A stretch of 64,000 nucleotides of DNA, from the NCBI RefSeq assembly GCF_000721175.1, contig NZ_JOEZ01000005.1:146121-210120 (forward strand), in the 5' to 3' direction. Source of the stretch: Streptomyces anulatus. Its GTDB lineage: Bacteria > Actinomycetota > Actinomycetes > Streptomycetales > Streptomycetaceae. Positions 1 through 8,386 of this stretch are shown here, piece by piece (position 1 is the stretch's first letter; each line of letters starts with the position of its first letter). Below the pieces are notes generated by a model. That model had not been told where the DNA came from and did no database searches. It was given only the letters and a program-made list of their open reading frames with translations. Made by a program: the position numbers and the translations under genes.

Positions 1-473
1 AGCCGGACGTGGCCGAGGAGTGCGCCGCCGCCGTGGACCAGGTCAGCGGTGACACCACCCCGGACATCCTGCGCTGGACGATCGCCGAGTCACTGCGCCT
101 GTGGCCGCCCAACTGGCTGATCCTGCGCACGGCCGACGGCGAGCAGACCTGTGGCGGCTGGAGCCTCCCGGCGGGCGCGGCGGTCATGATCTCGCCGTAC
201 GTCATGCACCGCACCGCACCGGTGTTCAGCGACCCCTCGGCGTTCCGCCCGCACCGCTGGGCGTCGCTCCAGCCGGCCGCCGGGGAGTACCTCCCGTACG
301 GCATCGGCAGCCGCTGGTGCGTCGGCAAGGCGCTGGCGGACCTGGAGCTGGCGACCGTCCTGTCCACGCTCGTGGCCCGGTTCCGCTTCACCGTGGAGCG
401 CATGGCCCCGCTCCCGGACGTACGGACGACGCTGCTCCCGGCCGGCCTCACCCTGGGGCTGCGGCCCCGTTGA
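1..473 (+). CDS. Cytochrome P450, C-terminal part (partial)
   Basis: The gene is cut by the left edge; about 155 C-terminal residues are present. The helix-K ExxR motif appears as ESLRLWP. The heme loop appears as YGIGSRWCVGKALA, whose Cys is the axial heme ligand. Between them is the usual PERF-like FRPHRW segment. The protein would be a heme monooxygenase taking electrons from a ferredoxin or reductase that is not visible here. The substrate cannot be deduced. It converges on a minus-strand block. Confidence 0.9.
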   Translation, partial: PDVAEECAAAVDQVSGDTTPDILRWTIAESLRLWPPNWLILRTADGEQTCGGWSLPAGAAVMISPYVMHRTAPVFSDPSAFRPHRWASLQPAAGEYLPYGIGSRWCVGKALADLELATVLSTLVARFRFTVERMAPLPDVRTTLLPAGLTLGLRPR

Positions 474-504
474 CGCGTATCGGCCCCGGCTCGGCCGATG
501 AGGC

Positions 505-594
505 TCAGCCGTTGACGGTGGCGTGCTCCAGGAACGCGTTCCAGGCGGCCGGGGCGACGGCGAAGGTGGGCCCGTCGGTGGGGTGTGCGGGCGG
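505..594 (-). pseudogene. DUF397-like C-terminal remnant
   Basis: Reading leftwards to a TGA at 505, the last 29 codons end GPTFAVAPAAWNAFLEHA plus a short tail. This resembles the conserved end of small actinobacterial DUF397 proteins (pattern G-P-x-hydrophobic-x3-P-x-x-W-x-x-F). The usual N-terminal W-R-K-S-S-Y-S part is not found upstream, where the frame runs into the antisense of the neighbouring gene. I infer a decayed fragment. Coincidental similarity is possible. Confidence 0.35.
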
Positions 595-605
595 GCGGAG
601 AGGGT

Positions 606-1277
606 TCAGGGGCCCAGCGTGATGCCGTGGGACGCGGGCCCCAGGCGGGCCCGGTAGCGGCGGATGCCCCAGCTGCGGTGCTCCAGCTCGGCGGCGACCA
701 GCACCTCGGCCGTGTTCACCGCACCGGGGACGAGCTCCACCAGGGCGGCCACCGGGTGATCGCCGACCAGCGGCACGCGGCGCAGGCGTCGGAACTCCCA
801 CTGCGGGTCCGGCTGGGACGCCCCGTGGCCGCGCACGATCCACTCCTCCCGGCCGGGGCCCGCCTCCGGCTGCCGCTCGACGCCCACGTCCACGATGCCG
901 GTGCTGACCGTGAAGCTGAGTCCGGTGCCGGGGCCGGCCGCCGCCGGGCGGGTGCGTACGCCCGGGTCGATGAGCCGGGCGACGGGCCGTACGGCGGGGT
1001 CGGGGGTGGCCAGGGCGACCGCCAGGGAGGCGTGCCGGAACGCGCCCGGTGCCTGCGGGGTCTCCGGGCGGAAGGAGCACACCAGCAGCAGGTGGCGGTA
1101 CTCCCGCCCGGGTGTGGCCCGGGTGTGGGCGAGCCAGTCGGCGGGGGCGCTCCCGTGGTCGGCGGGCAGCAGGTCCCAGCCGAAGGTGAGCCGGCCGCGC
1201 AGCGCTCCGTCGTCGGCCGGGGCGCCGAGCGTGCGCTCCGGCACGAGGGCGACGTCGTGCAGCTGGACCTCGGTCAT
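606..1277 (-). CDS. Hypothetical partner of the CHAT protein
   Basis: A 223-residue protein I do not recognise. The ATG overlaps the stop of the upstream CHAT gene (ATGA), so the two are almost certainly translationally coupled. It has no signal peptide or membrane segment. It looks like a soluble mixed alpha/beta protein, with Trp-rich stretches such as FGWDLLPADHG and VRGHGASQPDPQWEFRR. The context makes it a candidate substrate, inhibitor or effector of the caspase-like protein. That is inference from gene order only. Confidence 0.75.
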   Translation of the reverse strand: MTEVQLHDVALVPERTLGAPADDGALRGRLTFGWDLLPADHGSAPADWLAHTRATPGREYRHLLLVCSFRPETPQAPGAFRHASLAVALATPDPAVRPVARLIDPGVRTRPAAAGPGTGLSFTVSTGIVDVGVERQPEAGPGREEWIVRGHGASQPDPQWEFRRLRRVPLVGDHPVAALVELVPGAVNTAEVLVAAELEHRSWGIRRYRARLGPASHGITLGP

Positions 1278-4200
1278 GCGTCGGCTCCCTTGCTCCGGCC
1301 CAGTAGGCAGGTGAACGCTCCCCAGTCACGGTATGCGGGGTACCGGGCCCGGGTGGCGATCTGTGCTTCGCGGAACGCCTGCTCGGGGTCGTCGGCCGAC
1401 CCGGCCCGCAGGTGCAGGCGATGGTAGAAGTACGCGGCCGGTTCGGGGCGGACCGCCCACAGGCAGCCGACGACGGCCTGCACACCGGCGGTGATCAGCG
1501 CCGCCGGGACGCCGCGCACGTTGTCCGCCCGGTCGAAGCGGCCCAGCGCCGACTCGCAGGCGGCGATCGTGACCAGGCGGACGCCGCTCAGGTCGAGTTC
1601 GAGGAAGTCGTGGGCGAAGAGCCGGCCGTCGTCGTCATCGTCCGGCGTGAGGTAGAGGCAGTGCAGCCAGGGCGCGTCCTGGTCCATCGTGCCGTGGACG
1701 GCGAGGTGGACCACGTCGGCCGTGGCGAGTTCGGCGAGCAGTCCGGCACGGGTGGCGGCCGGACCCGTCAGCGCGTTCGCACCGACCGCTGCGGCGACCG
1801 TCCGGGCGTGGTCCTCCAACGCGGGCTCGGCGGAGAGTCCGTAGGGGACGCCACCGGCCGCGGAGGCGAGCACCGCCGTGCGGCGGGGGCGTGCGGGGCC
1901 GGCGGCGGGCAGGAGCGCTTCGAGGCCGGCGACGGTGATGACGGTCCACTCGTCGGCGATCATGAGGTCACCGGCGGCGCACAGCGCGACCGGCAGGTAG
2001 TGCAGTGCGCCGTGCGGCCAGAGCAGGAGGCGGTCCTTGCCCCGGGCGCGCCACGCGGCCCACCGGTCGCCGTCGGGGAGCGGCAGTTCGTGCCCCGTCA
2101 GCAGTCTGCGGCCCTCCGGTGTCACATCGCCGAAGAGCGGATCGCGTTCGACCTCCGTCCGGACCGCCTCGACGAGGTCGGCTGCGGGATGCCGGTCGGC
2201 GTACGCTTCGGCGCCCTCCGGTCCGCCGCCGTCGGGGTCGCCGAGCCACACGATGATCTCGCTGCCCTCGCGGGTGACGGCGAGCAGGACGGCCGCGCCG
2301 TTCACCGCGGTGGGCAGGAACCAGCTGAGCAGGACCGTGCGGTCGTCGAGCAGCTCTCCGGTCCGCGCCCACAGGCGCTCGTCGTCCACGAACGCCGCCG
2401 AGCGTGCGCGCAGTTCGTCGTCGATGAACGAGGAGATGCGCCGGCGCAGGTTACGGGCGAACTCCTCGCGCTCGTCGTCGGCTTCGCCGGGGTGGTGGTC
2501 CGCGTCCAGCACGTCGAGCAGGTTCGCCGTCGTACCGCCGAGGGCGGTGGGACTCTCCAGGGCGCGGAGTCTCCCGACGTAGTTCTCGATGTGCGCGGGC
2601 CGCGTGACCGGGCCGTCGATCCGGCGCCACGCGCCCGCCTCCGGCCCCTTGCCCGCCTGGTGGAGGCCGAGCACCAGCGCCACCGGCATCGTCTCGATCT
2701 CGACGGTGAGCTGCCACAGGGCGGCGTGGACGAGGTCGCGCAGCACCTCGCCGAGCTCGGGGGCACCGCTGGTGTCGAAGTTCGGGACGTCCACGATGAT
2801 CGCGTACACGGCGTTCCTGAGGTCGTCGCCGCGGAGCCGCGGTAGGTCGTGGAGGACGGGCAGCAGGCAGGCCTGGGCCAGTTCCCGCTGGTTCAGCGAG
2901 GCGTAGCAGAGCGCGGCGTAGGTGGAGTGCCCCCACGGGAACGGGACCCGGCCGGCCACCGGCTCCCCCCGCTCCACGGCCAGCCGGTAGAGGTCCGCCG
3001 TCAGCAGTCTCACCCCCGCGCCGTCTCCCGGCCCCGCCTGCCGCAGGAGGGCGACGCCCAGCGCGGGCTGCCCCCGGTCGCGGGCGTGGGCCGCCGTGTG
3101 CAGCAGTGCGGCGGAGCGCCGCGCCGCGGGCCAGTCCGCCGGAAAGGACTCCGGGAGCGGGCCGGGGCCGGGGCAGTCGGTGGGGTCGTCGGGCAGGGCG
3201 TGCAGCCGGGCCTCCGTCAGCTGCCGGCGGTGTGCCGGGCCCCGGACGGGGGAGCAGCTGTCGGCCCAGTCCAGTGCGGCACGGAGCAGCGGCCGGTCGG
3301 AGCGTTCCCGGGCGAGGTTGACGCCCTGGTCGACGGTGCGGGTGGCGACGGCACCGCCGTGCGCGGCGAGGAAGGCACGGACGTCCGAGCCGAACACGTT
3401 CTCGCGTACGACGTCGACGAGCGTGTCGGGGGCGTCGGGCAGCGACCGGAGCAGGAAGAGCAGCAGGTCCGGTGGAGCGGCCCCGGGCGCCTCGTACAGT
3501 GCGGCGAACGCGGCCCCCGCGGTCTCCTGGTCCACGCCGCCGTCCTCGCCAAGCACCTGGGCCAGCGCGGCCAGGATCACCGGACGCAGCGCACTGCCCG
3601 GCCCGTTCTCCCGGCCGTCCGACTCGGCCGCCCGTAGCAGCAGTTGCCCTGTCTCCACACGCAGCCGCGCGTCGAACCGCAACGGCCACCCGGCGCCGGA
3701 CCGCTGCCGGTGCGGCGGAGAGCGGTACAGGTCCGCGGCGAGCTGGGCGGCCCGTACGGTCCACCGCTCACCGGCGTACAGGTCGCCGCCGCGATCCTCC
3801 GGCCCCAGTACCGCCAGGCGCAGCCTGGCCGCGGCCAGGAGGGCGGCGGCCAGGCCCGGGGAACCCTCCAGCTCCGCGATCAGGCGGCCCGCCACCGCGT
3901 CGGCCTCCTCGAACACCGAGCGGTCGCACCGTTCCGCGAGAACCGGCGCCGCACTCTCGACCGTACGCAGCGCCGCCTCCCGCCAGGTGGGCTCCGCCCC
4001 GCACTCCTCGGCGACCTCGGCCACCAGCCGCCAGTAGAGGTGCAGGACATCGGCGGGCGCTTCCTGACTCCGGGACGCCTCCACGGTCAGTGCGTGCAGC
4101 ATCGCTTCGGCGGTCGGCCCGTGCGCTTCCGCCAGCTCCCGCTCCAGTCCGCGCCGCGTCCGTTCCGTTTCGCGGGCCCGCAGCTTGGCGGTGTCGAGCG

Positions 4201-4747
4201 ACAGCACCCGGTCCTTGACATGGAGCGCCAGCTCCAGCAGGACGGACACCGGGTCGAGGACGTAGGTGACGGTGGGCGGCCCGGCCGCCGCGTGGCCGGG
4301 CGGACCGAACCGCACCCGGCCCGCGCAGACCATGCCCCGCCGCGTCTCGTCGGTCAGCACGGCGACCATGTCGCCCGCGGCCGGCAGCACGTGGGACACC
4401 ACCAGGACGAGCGATCCGGCACCGGCGACCGTCTCCAGCCAGCCGGGCGGCAGGTCCAGGCCGAGGTCGTACGCCAGCTCCAGGCCGCCGGGGCCGAAGA
4501 CGGCGACGTCGCCGGCCGCGTCCCGGTCGACGCACCACCGTGCGTCGACGGGGGCCGCGAACGGCAGTTCGTCCAGCGAGGTGAGCGCGGCCAGCCCCCG
4601 CGCGTACGCCCGGGTGAACAGGCTTCCGCCGGCACCGGCCCCGGTGAACGGGCTGAGCCCCGCCTGCCCCACCGCCAGCCCGGCGTGCCGGGCTCCGTCC
4701 ACTTCCGCCAGGAACGCCCAGCCCGTGACATCCCCCGACCGTCGCAC
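1274..4747 (-). CDS. CHAT-domain (caspase-like) protein
   Basis: A 1157-residue protein. The C-terminal ~250 residues are a CHAT (Caspase HetF Associated with TPR) peptidase domain. The catalytic His lies in HLAVHG (about residue 1018) and the Cys in IAACESALG (about residue 1064); both are present. The ~800 residues before it are helical with no obvious TPR consensus. The N-terminus is a separate alpha/beta part with no export signal. The GTG start at 4747 was chosen because it follows a GGGGGCGGC stretch. CHAT proteins are cysteine proteases, often activated by an upstream sensor and sometimes part of immunity systems. The downstream 223-residue partner overlaps by 4 nt. Confidence 0.85.
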   Translation of the reverse strand: MRRSGDVTGWAFLAEVDGARHAGLAVGQAGLSPFTGAGAGGSLFTRAYARGLAALTSLDELPFAAPVDARWCVDRDAAGDVAVFGPGGLELAYDLGLDLPPGWLETVAGAGSLVLVVSHVLPAAGDMVAVLTDETRRGMVCAGRVRFGPPGHAAAGPPTVTYVLDPVSVLLELALHVKDRVLSLDTAKLRARETERTRRGLERELAEAHGPTAEAMLHALTVEASRSQEAPADVLHLYWRLVAEVAEECGAEPTWREAALRTVESAAPVLAERCDRSVFEEADAVAGRLIAELEGSPGLAAALLAAARLRLAVLGPEDRGGDLYAGERWTVRAAQLAADLYRSPPHRQRSGAGWPLRFDARLRVETGQLLLRAAESDGRENGPGSALRPVILAALAQVLGEDGGVDQETAGAAFAALYEAPGAAPPDLLLFLLRSLPDAPDTLVDVVRENVFGSDVRAFLAAHGGAVATRTVDQGVNLARERSDRPLLRAALDWADSCSPVRGPAHRRQLTEARLHALPDDPTDCPGPGPLPESFPADWPAARRSAALLHTAAHARDRGQPALGVALLRQAGPGDGAGVRLLTADLYRLAVERGEPVAGRVPFPWGHSTYAALCYASLNQRELAQACLLPVLHDLPRLRGDDLRNAVYAIIVDVPNFDTSGAPELGEVLRDLVHAALWQLTVEIETMPVALVLGLHQAGKGPEAGAWRRIDGPVTRPAHIENYVGRLRALESPTALGGTTANLLDVLDADHHPGEADDEREEFARNLRRRISSFIDDELRARSAAFVDDERLWARTGELLDDRTVLLSWFLPTAVNGAAVLLAVTREGSEIIVWLGDPDGGGPEGAEAYADRHPAADLVEAVRTEVERDPLFGDVTPEGRRLLTGHELPLPDGDRWAAWRARGKDRLLLWPHGALHYLPVALCAAGDLMIADEWTVITVAGLEALLPAAGPARPRRTAVLASAAGGVPYGLSAEPALEDHARTVAAAVGANALTGPAATRAGLLAELATADVVHLAVHGTMDQDAPWLHCLYLTPDDDDDGRLFAHDFLELDLSGVRLVTIAACESALGRFDRADNVRGVPAALITAGVQAVVGCLWAVRPEPAAYFYHRLHLRAGSADDPEQAFREAQIATRARYPAYRDWGAFTCLLGRSKGADA

Positions 4748-4863
4748 GCCGCCCCCTCATACCCGCGGATCATGGCCCCGGCGCCACCCTTCCACAGGTG
4801 GCGAACGCGGACAGGCCGTTTCCGGGCGGAGTCCAGCCGAGCCCCGGCCCCACCTGGCCGCCC

Positions 4864-4920
4864 GGCTCCTCCCGGACGTCGCGGCTCCTCCCGGACGTCG
4901 CGGCCCCACCCGGACGTCGC
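4864..4920. repeat. 19-bp tandem repeat, three copies
   Basis: Three consecutive 19-bp units (starts 4864, 4883, 4902) sharing the core CCGGACGTCGC lie between the CHAT gene start and the DUF35 gene end. The third copy differs at a few positions. The core contains the palindrome GACGTC. The repeat could be simple slippage or a small operator array. Confidence 0.8.
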
Positions 4921-4928
4921 GGAGCCTG

Positions 4929-5372
4929 TCAGCCGCGGGGCCGGAAGACCGCCACGGCCTCCCCGCCGCCCTCCCCCGCGCCCCGGAACGTGACCGTCAG
5001 CCCCATCCCGATCCGGAGGCCGGCGTGCGCGCACTCCACGATCTCCGTCATCATCCGGGGCCCCTCCGCGAGGTCGACGACGGCGGCGACGTACGGCACG
5101 CGCCCGCCGAACGGCGGCAGGTCGTTGCGGTGGACGACGGACCACGTGTAGAGGCTCGCGTCCCCGCTCGCGCGCTCCCACCCGACGTCCTCGCTCCAGC
5201 AGTACGGGCAGAACTCACGCGGGTAGTGATGCGCCCGGCCGCACGCGCCGCAGCGCCGCAGGAGCAGGTGTCCTTCCGCCGCCGCGTCCCAGTAGCGGCG
5301 GGTGAAGGCGTCCGGCTCCGGGAGGTCGAAGCGCGGGGCCGCCGCGCGCCCCGGGGGCGTCCCCGGGCTCAC
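4929..5372 (-). CDS. Zn-ribbon/OB-fold protein (DUF35 family)
   Basis: A 147-residue protein. The N-terminal rubredoxin-like zinc ribbon has CGAC and CPYC pairs about 14 residues apart, followed by an OB-fold (YTWSVVHRNDLPPFGGRVPY). DUF35 proteins bind acyl-CoA and usually work with a thiolase or MaoC-type hydratase, for example ChsH2 in steroid side-chain degradation. The GTG at 5372 overlaps the stop of the DoxX gene (GTGA), giving a two-gene operon. The dyad at 5843 should control both genes, which links this one to the acyl-CoA cluster at 10.7-28 kb. Confidence 0.85.
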   Translation of the reverse strand: MSPGTPPGRAAAPRFDLPEPDAFTRRYWDAAAEGHLLLRRCGACGRAHHYPREFCPYCWSEDVGWERASGDASLYTWSVVHRNDLPPFGGRVPYVAAVVDLAEGPRMMTEIVECAHAGLRIGMGLTVTFRGAGEGGGEAVAVFRPRG

Positions 5373-5821
5373 AGGAACAGCCCGAACGCCGCGTCCAGCG
5401 ACCACGTCTGCCAGGCCATGGCGAACAGGGCCACCAGGGAGATCAGCGCCATCATCGCGTTCTGCCCCTGCTCGGCCCAGTCGTGGATCATCAGGACCAG
5501 GTAGAGCAGGTTGAGCAGGAGTCCGGCGATGAGGGCGACCGGGGTCAGGAATCCCGTCACCAGGCCGAGCCCGAGGGCCAGTTCGGCGTAGACGACGACG
5601 TACGCCATCGGCTTCGGGTGCGGCGCGACGATCCGCCGGAAGCCCGTGCGCACCACACCCCAACGGTGCTTGCCCGCGACGTCCGCCGCCCAGGCGATGC
5701 CCGTACCGCGTTCGAACCAGCCCTTCTTGTCCTTGTGCCGCCAGCTCTCCAGCCACCACAGGCCGAGGCCTATCCGCAGGACGGCGAGCCATTCCGCACC
5801 GCTGAGCCAGATCGTCCGCAC
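5369..5821 (-). CDS. DoxX-like membrane protein
   Basis: About 150 residues with four predicted membrane segments (LAVLRIGLGLWWLES, YVVVYAELALGLGL, ALIAGLLLNLLYLVL, MMALISLVALFAM), typical of DoxX/DoxD-type quinone-linked or oxidoreductase-associated membrane proteins. I chose the GTG at 5821, which follows GGAGG; an ATG 144 nt further upstream would add a non-conserved, Arg-rich tail and would swallow the operator. It is first in an operon with the DUF35 gene. Confidence 0.8.
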   Translation of the reverse strand: MRTIWLSGAEWLAVLRIGLGLWWLESWRHKDKKGWFERGTGIAWAADVAGKHRWGVVRTGFRRIVAPHPKPMAYVVVYAELALGLGLVTGFLTPVALIAGLLLNLLYLVLMIHDWAEQGQNAMMALISLVALFAMAWQTWSLDAAFGLFL

Positions 5822-5842
5822 CGGGCCTCCGGTCGCTAGTTT

Positions 5843-5857
5843 CTGACGGTACGTCAG
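5843..5857. promoter_or_regulatory. CTGAC-N5-GTCAG operator-like dyad
   Basis: Perfect dyad CTGACGGTACGTCAG, 22 bp upstream of the chosen DoxX start and 135 bp from the divergent monooxygenase. The same dyad recurs at 10641, 10665, 16279, 21192, 26529 and 26619. The spacing and symmetry suit a TetR-type repressor. Confidence 0.75.
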
Positions 5858-5991
5858 TTCACCGGATCCCCGGGCCCGGCGCAAGGGGTGCGCACGCGCC
5901 CCGGCGTCACCACGGTGCCCGTGATCAATTCGCAATCGTTTTCCCTCTTGACCGAGACCCATCAACAGACTGGGCGATTACGCTCCGAACC

Positions 5992-7188
5992 ATGCCCAAC
6001 AGCCCGTCCACCGCAGCCCGTGACGACGCCGTCGCCCTCACCGACCGTACGGACGACCGTCCCGTCTACGTCATCGGCGGCGGCCCCGGAGGCCTCGCCG
6101 CCGCTGCCGCGCTGCGCGCCCGGGGCGTACGGGCGGTGGTCCTGGAGAAGTCGGACCGGGTCGGCGCCTCCTGGCGCGGCCACTACGACCGGCTGCGTCT
6201 GCACACGACCCGCCGCTGGTCGGCGCTGCCGGGGCTGAAGATGCCGCGCGGGTTCGGGCGGTGGGTGGGCCGGGACGACGTCGTGCGGTACCTGGAGAGG
6301 TACACCGAGCACCACGGGCTGGAAGTGGTGACCGGCGTCGAGGTGACCCGGATCGACCCGGCCCCCGACGGTTCCGGCGACTGGCAGCTCACCGCGACGG
6401 GCGGGCGGGTCCTGCGGGGCCGCGCGGTCGTCGTCGCCACCGGCTTCAACCACACCCCGCGCATCCCGCGGTGGCCGGGCAGCGAGACGTTCACGGGCGA
6501 GCTGCTGCACGCGGCGGGGTACCGCAACCCGGCCCCGTACGCGGACCGGGACGTCCTGGTCGTCGGCATCGGCAACACGGGTGCGGAGATAGCGGTGGAC
6601 CTGGCGGAGGGCGGGGCCTCCCGGGTACGGATCGCGGTGCGCACCGCCCCGCACATCGTGCGCCGCTCGACGGCGGGCGTGCCCGCGCAGGCAGCGGGCA
6701 TCCTGATACGCCGCCTGCCGGTGCGGCTCGTCGACCGGGCGAGCGGCCTGCTGAGCCGCGTCGCCTCCCCCGACCTCGGCGACCGGGGCCTCCCCCGCCC
6801 CACGACGGGCCTGTACTCCCGCGCGAGGCAAGGCGCGGTCCCGGTCCAGGACGTGGGCCTGGTGGCGGCGGTGAAGACCGGCCGGGTGGTGCCCGTGGCC
6901 ACGGTCGCCTCCTTCGACGAGGACGCCGTGGTCCTGGCCGACGGCACCCGCCTCACCCCGGACGCCGTCATCACGGCCACCGGCTACGACCGCGCCCTGG
7001 AGCCGCTGGTCGGCCACCTGGACGTCCTCGACGGCCGGGGACGCCCGGTCACCCACGGCGGCCGCTCGCCGAAGGGGGCCCCGGGGCTCTACTTCACCGG
7101 CTTCACCAACCCGATCAGCGGGATGCTCCGCGAACTGGCCCTGGACGCCGAGAAGATCGCCAAGAGGGTGGCGCGGGCGTCGCGCTGA
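5992..7188 (+). CDS. Flavin-containing monooxygenase / NAD(P)-binding protein
   Basis: A 398-residue class B flavoprotein. The FAD Rossmann motif is VIGGGPGG (about residues 24-31). The NADPH Rossmann motif is VVGIGNTGAE (about residue 186). An ATG motif (VVVATGFNHTPRIP) lies between them, and FTGELLHAAGY approximates the FMO/BVMO fingerprint. It should hydroxylate or oxygenate a small molecule with NADPH and O2. No Shine-Dalgarno is evident before the ATG, so the message may be leaderless. It is divergent from the DoxX operon and may share the dyad at 5843. Confidence 0.85.
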   Translation: MPNSPSTAARDDAVALTDRTDDRPVYVIGGGPGGLAAAAALRARGVRAVVLEKSDRVGASWRGHYDRLRLHTTRRWSALPGLKMPRGFGRWVGRDDVVRYLERYTEHHGLEVVTGVEVTRIDPAPDGSGDWQLTATGGRVLRGRAVVVATGFNHTPRIPRWPGSETFTGELLHAAGYRNPAPYADRDVLVVGIGNTGAEIAVDLAEGGASRVRIAVRTAPHIVRRSTAGVPAQAAGILIRRLPVRLVDRASGLLSRVASPDLGDRGLPRPTTGLYSRARQGAVPVQDVGLVAAVKTGRVVPVATVASFDEDAVVLADGTRLTPDAVITATGYDRALEPLVGHLDVLDGRGRPVTHGGRSPKGAPGLYFTGFTNPISGMLRELALDAEKIAKRVARASR

Positions 7189-7231
7189 GGGCGGGAACGG
7201 CCGTCCGAGCCGGTGGGTAGGGTCCGGCCCC

Positions 7232-7729
7232 ATGAGCGATGTCTACGAGCTGACCGTGACGGTCGACCTGCGCGACGAGCTGTCGGAACAGCAACTGGCC
7301 GAGCTGCGCTGGCATCTGGGGCTCGGCCCGCAACCCGGGCACCTGACCGTCCTGACCGGCTTCCCGTGCGTGGTGGTCGACGACGACGGGGTACCGCAGA
7401 TCGAGAACGAGCCCCGTCCGCTGCTGGCCGGCAGCGGACCGGCGTGGCGGACGGGGGGCGCACTCTGCTCGGCGCTTGCCGCCCGTACCGGTCTCCCCGG
7501 CGGGGGCTGGGCGCTGACCTCCCGGACCGAGATCCACCCGGACGAGGTGGAGGAGGTCGGCGCTCTGCTCCGCTGGCTCGCCGAGCGCGTCCACGACACC
7601 CACCGGCAGGACGACGGCACGGTGTGGATCGGGTACTACCGTGCACACGAGGACCGGACGCCGAGGGCACTGGACGTCGGCGGCGGCCGGGTCAGCCTGG
7701 TGCAGGACCTTCTCCCGGGGAGTCGATGA
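7232..7729 (+). CDS. Hypothetical protein
   Basis: A 165-residue soluble protein (starts MSDVYELTVTVDLRD) that I do not recognise. It reads as one alpha/beta domain with a conserved-looking end, VWIGYYRAHED. Its last codons overlap the next start (ATGATGA), so it is coupled to the VOC protein. It lies 43 bp after the monooxygenase on the same strand, probably in one transcript. Confidence 0.7.
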   Translation: MSDVYELTVTVDLRDELSEQQLAELRWHLGLGPQPGHLTVLTGFPCVVVDDDGVPQIENEPRPLLAGSGPAWRTGGALCSALAARTGLPGGGWALTSRTEIHPDEVEEVGALLRWLAERVHDTHRQDDGTVWIGYYRAHEDRTPRALDVGGGRVSLVQDLLPGSR

Positions 7730-8076
7730 TGACCGTTCGCCGCGTCGTGCCCAACATCCGTTCGCAGGCGGTGGAGGAGAGCCGGGAGTTCTACGGCCTG
7801 CTCGGCTTCGAGGAGGTCATGAACCTCGGCTGGATCACCACCGTCGCCTCGCCGTCCCGGCCGCATCAGCAGGTCAGCTTCATGACACACGACCTGACCG
7901 CCCCGGTCGTCGCCGACATGAGCGTCGAGGTGGACGACGTGGACGCCGCCTACGCGGCGGTGCGGGAGAGCGGGGCGGAGATCGTCCACCCGCTCCAGGA
8001 CGAGGAGTGGGGCGTGCGGAGGTTCTTCGTCCGCGACCCCGACGGCAAGGTGGTCAACGTCCTGGGCCACCGCTGA
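7726..8076 (+). CDS. VOC/glyoxalase-family protein
   Basis: A 116-residue single VOC module: RVVPNIRS...SREFYGLLGF near the N-terminus and RRFFVRDPDGKVVNVLGH at the C-terminus. The first VOC strand lacks the usual metal His (VVPNI), so a bleomycin-resistance-like binding role or a degenerate metal site is possible. Either of the paired ATGs at 7726/7729 fits, after GGGGAG. It is coupled to the preceding gene. Confidence 0.85.
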   Translation: MMTVRRVVPNIRSQAVEESREFYGLLGFEEVMNLGWITTVASPSRPHQQVSFMTHDLTAPVVADMSVEVDDVDAAYAAVRESGAEIVHPLQDEEWGVRRFFVRDPDGKVVNVLGHR

Positions 8077-8185
8077 CGGGCGGATGCCGCCGGAGGTGAC
8101 GCCCCTCGTGCTCCCGCATGTCACATCACCCGGGGCCGGTTGCGTCCTGTGTGTGCGGCCAGTGACGACAGCGGAGGAGCACACC

Positions 8186-8347
8186 ATGAACGCCCGGCTC
8201 GACGCCTTCGCCGGCCCGGTCGCGGGCGAGCTCGTGAAGCACCTGGTCCCGGCGAACGGACGAAGCCGCCGCAGCTGCCGGCCGGGCCACCAGGTGGGTC
8301 AGCTCGGCCAGGAGGCGCATGGGCGTCCGTCCGCCGTGCATGGGTGA
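8186..8347 (+). pseudogene. AhpD/carboxymuconolactone-decarboxylase N-terminal remnant
   Basis: An ATG with a good Shine-Dalgarno (GGAGG) opens MNARLDAFAGPVAGELVKHL. This closely resembles the start of AhpD-like CMD proteins found next to AraC regulators. After about 22 residues the similarity stops, and the frame continues only to residue 53. The CxxC redox centre is missing. I infer an internal deletion that left the promoter and start. Confidence 0.5.
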
Positions 8348-8386
8348 TCGTCCGGGACGGCCGCGGCTCTGCATATCGTGGGCGTC

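Noticed and set aside
505..1485. 326-codon minus frame as one gene
   Set aside because: Only its last 29 codons look protein-like; the rest is out of frame with the 223-residue gene supported by the ATGA overlap.
4864..4920. CRISPR or iteron array
   Set aside because: Only three abutting 19-bp copies without spacers and no replication or cas gene nearby.
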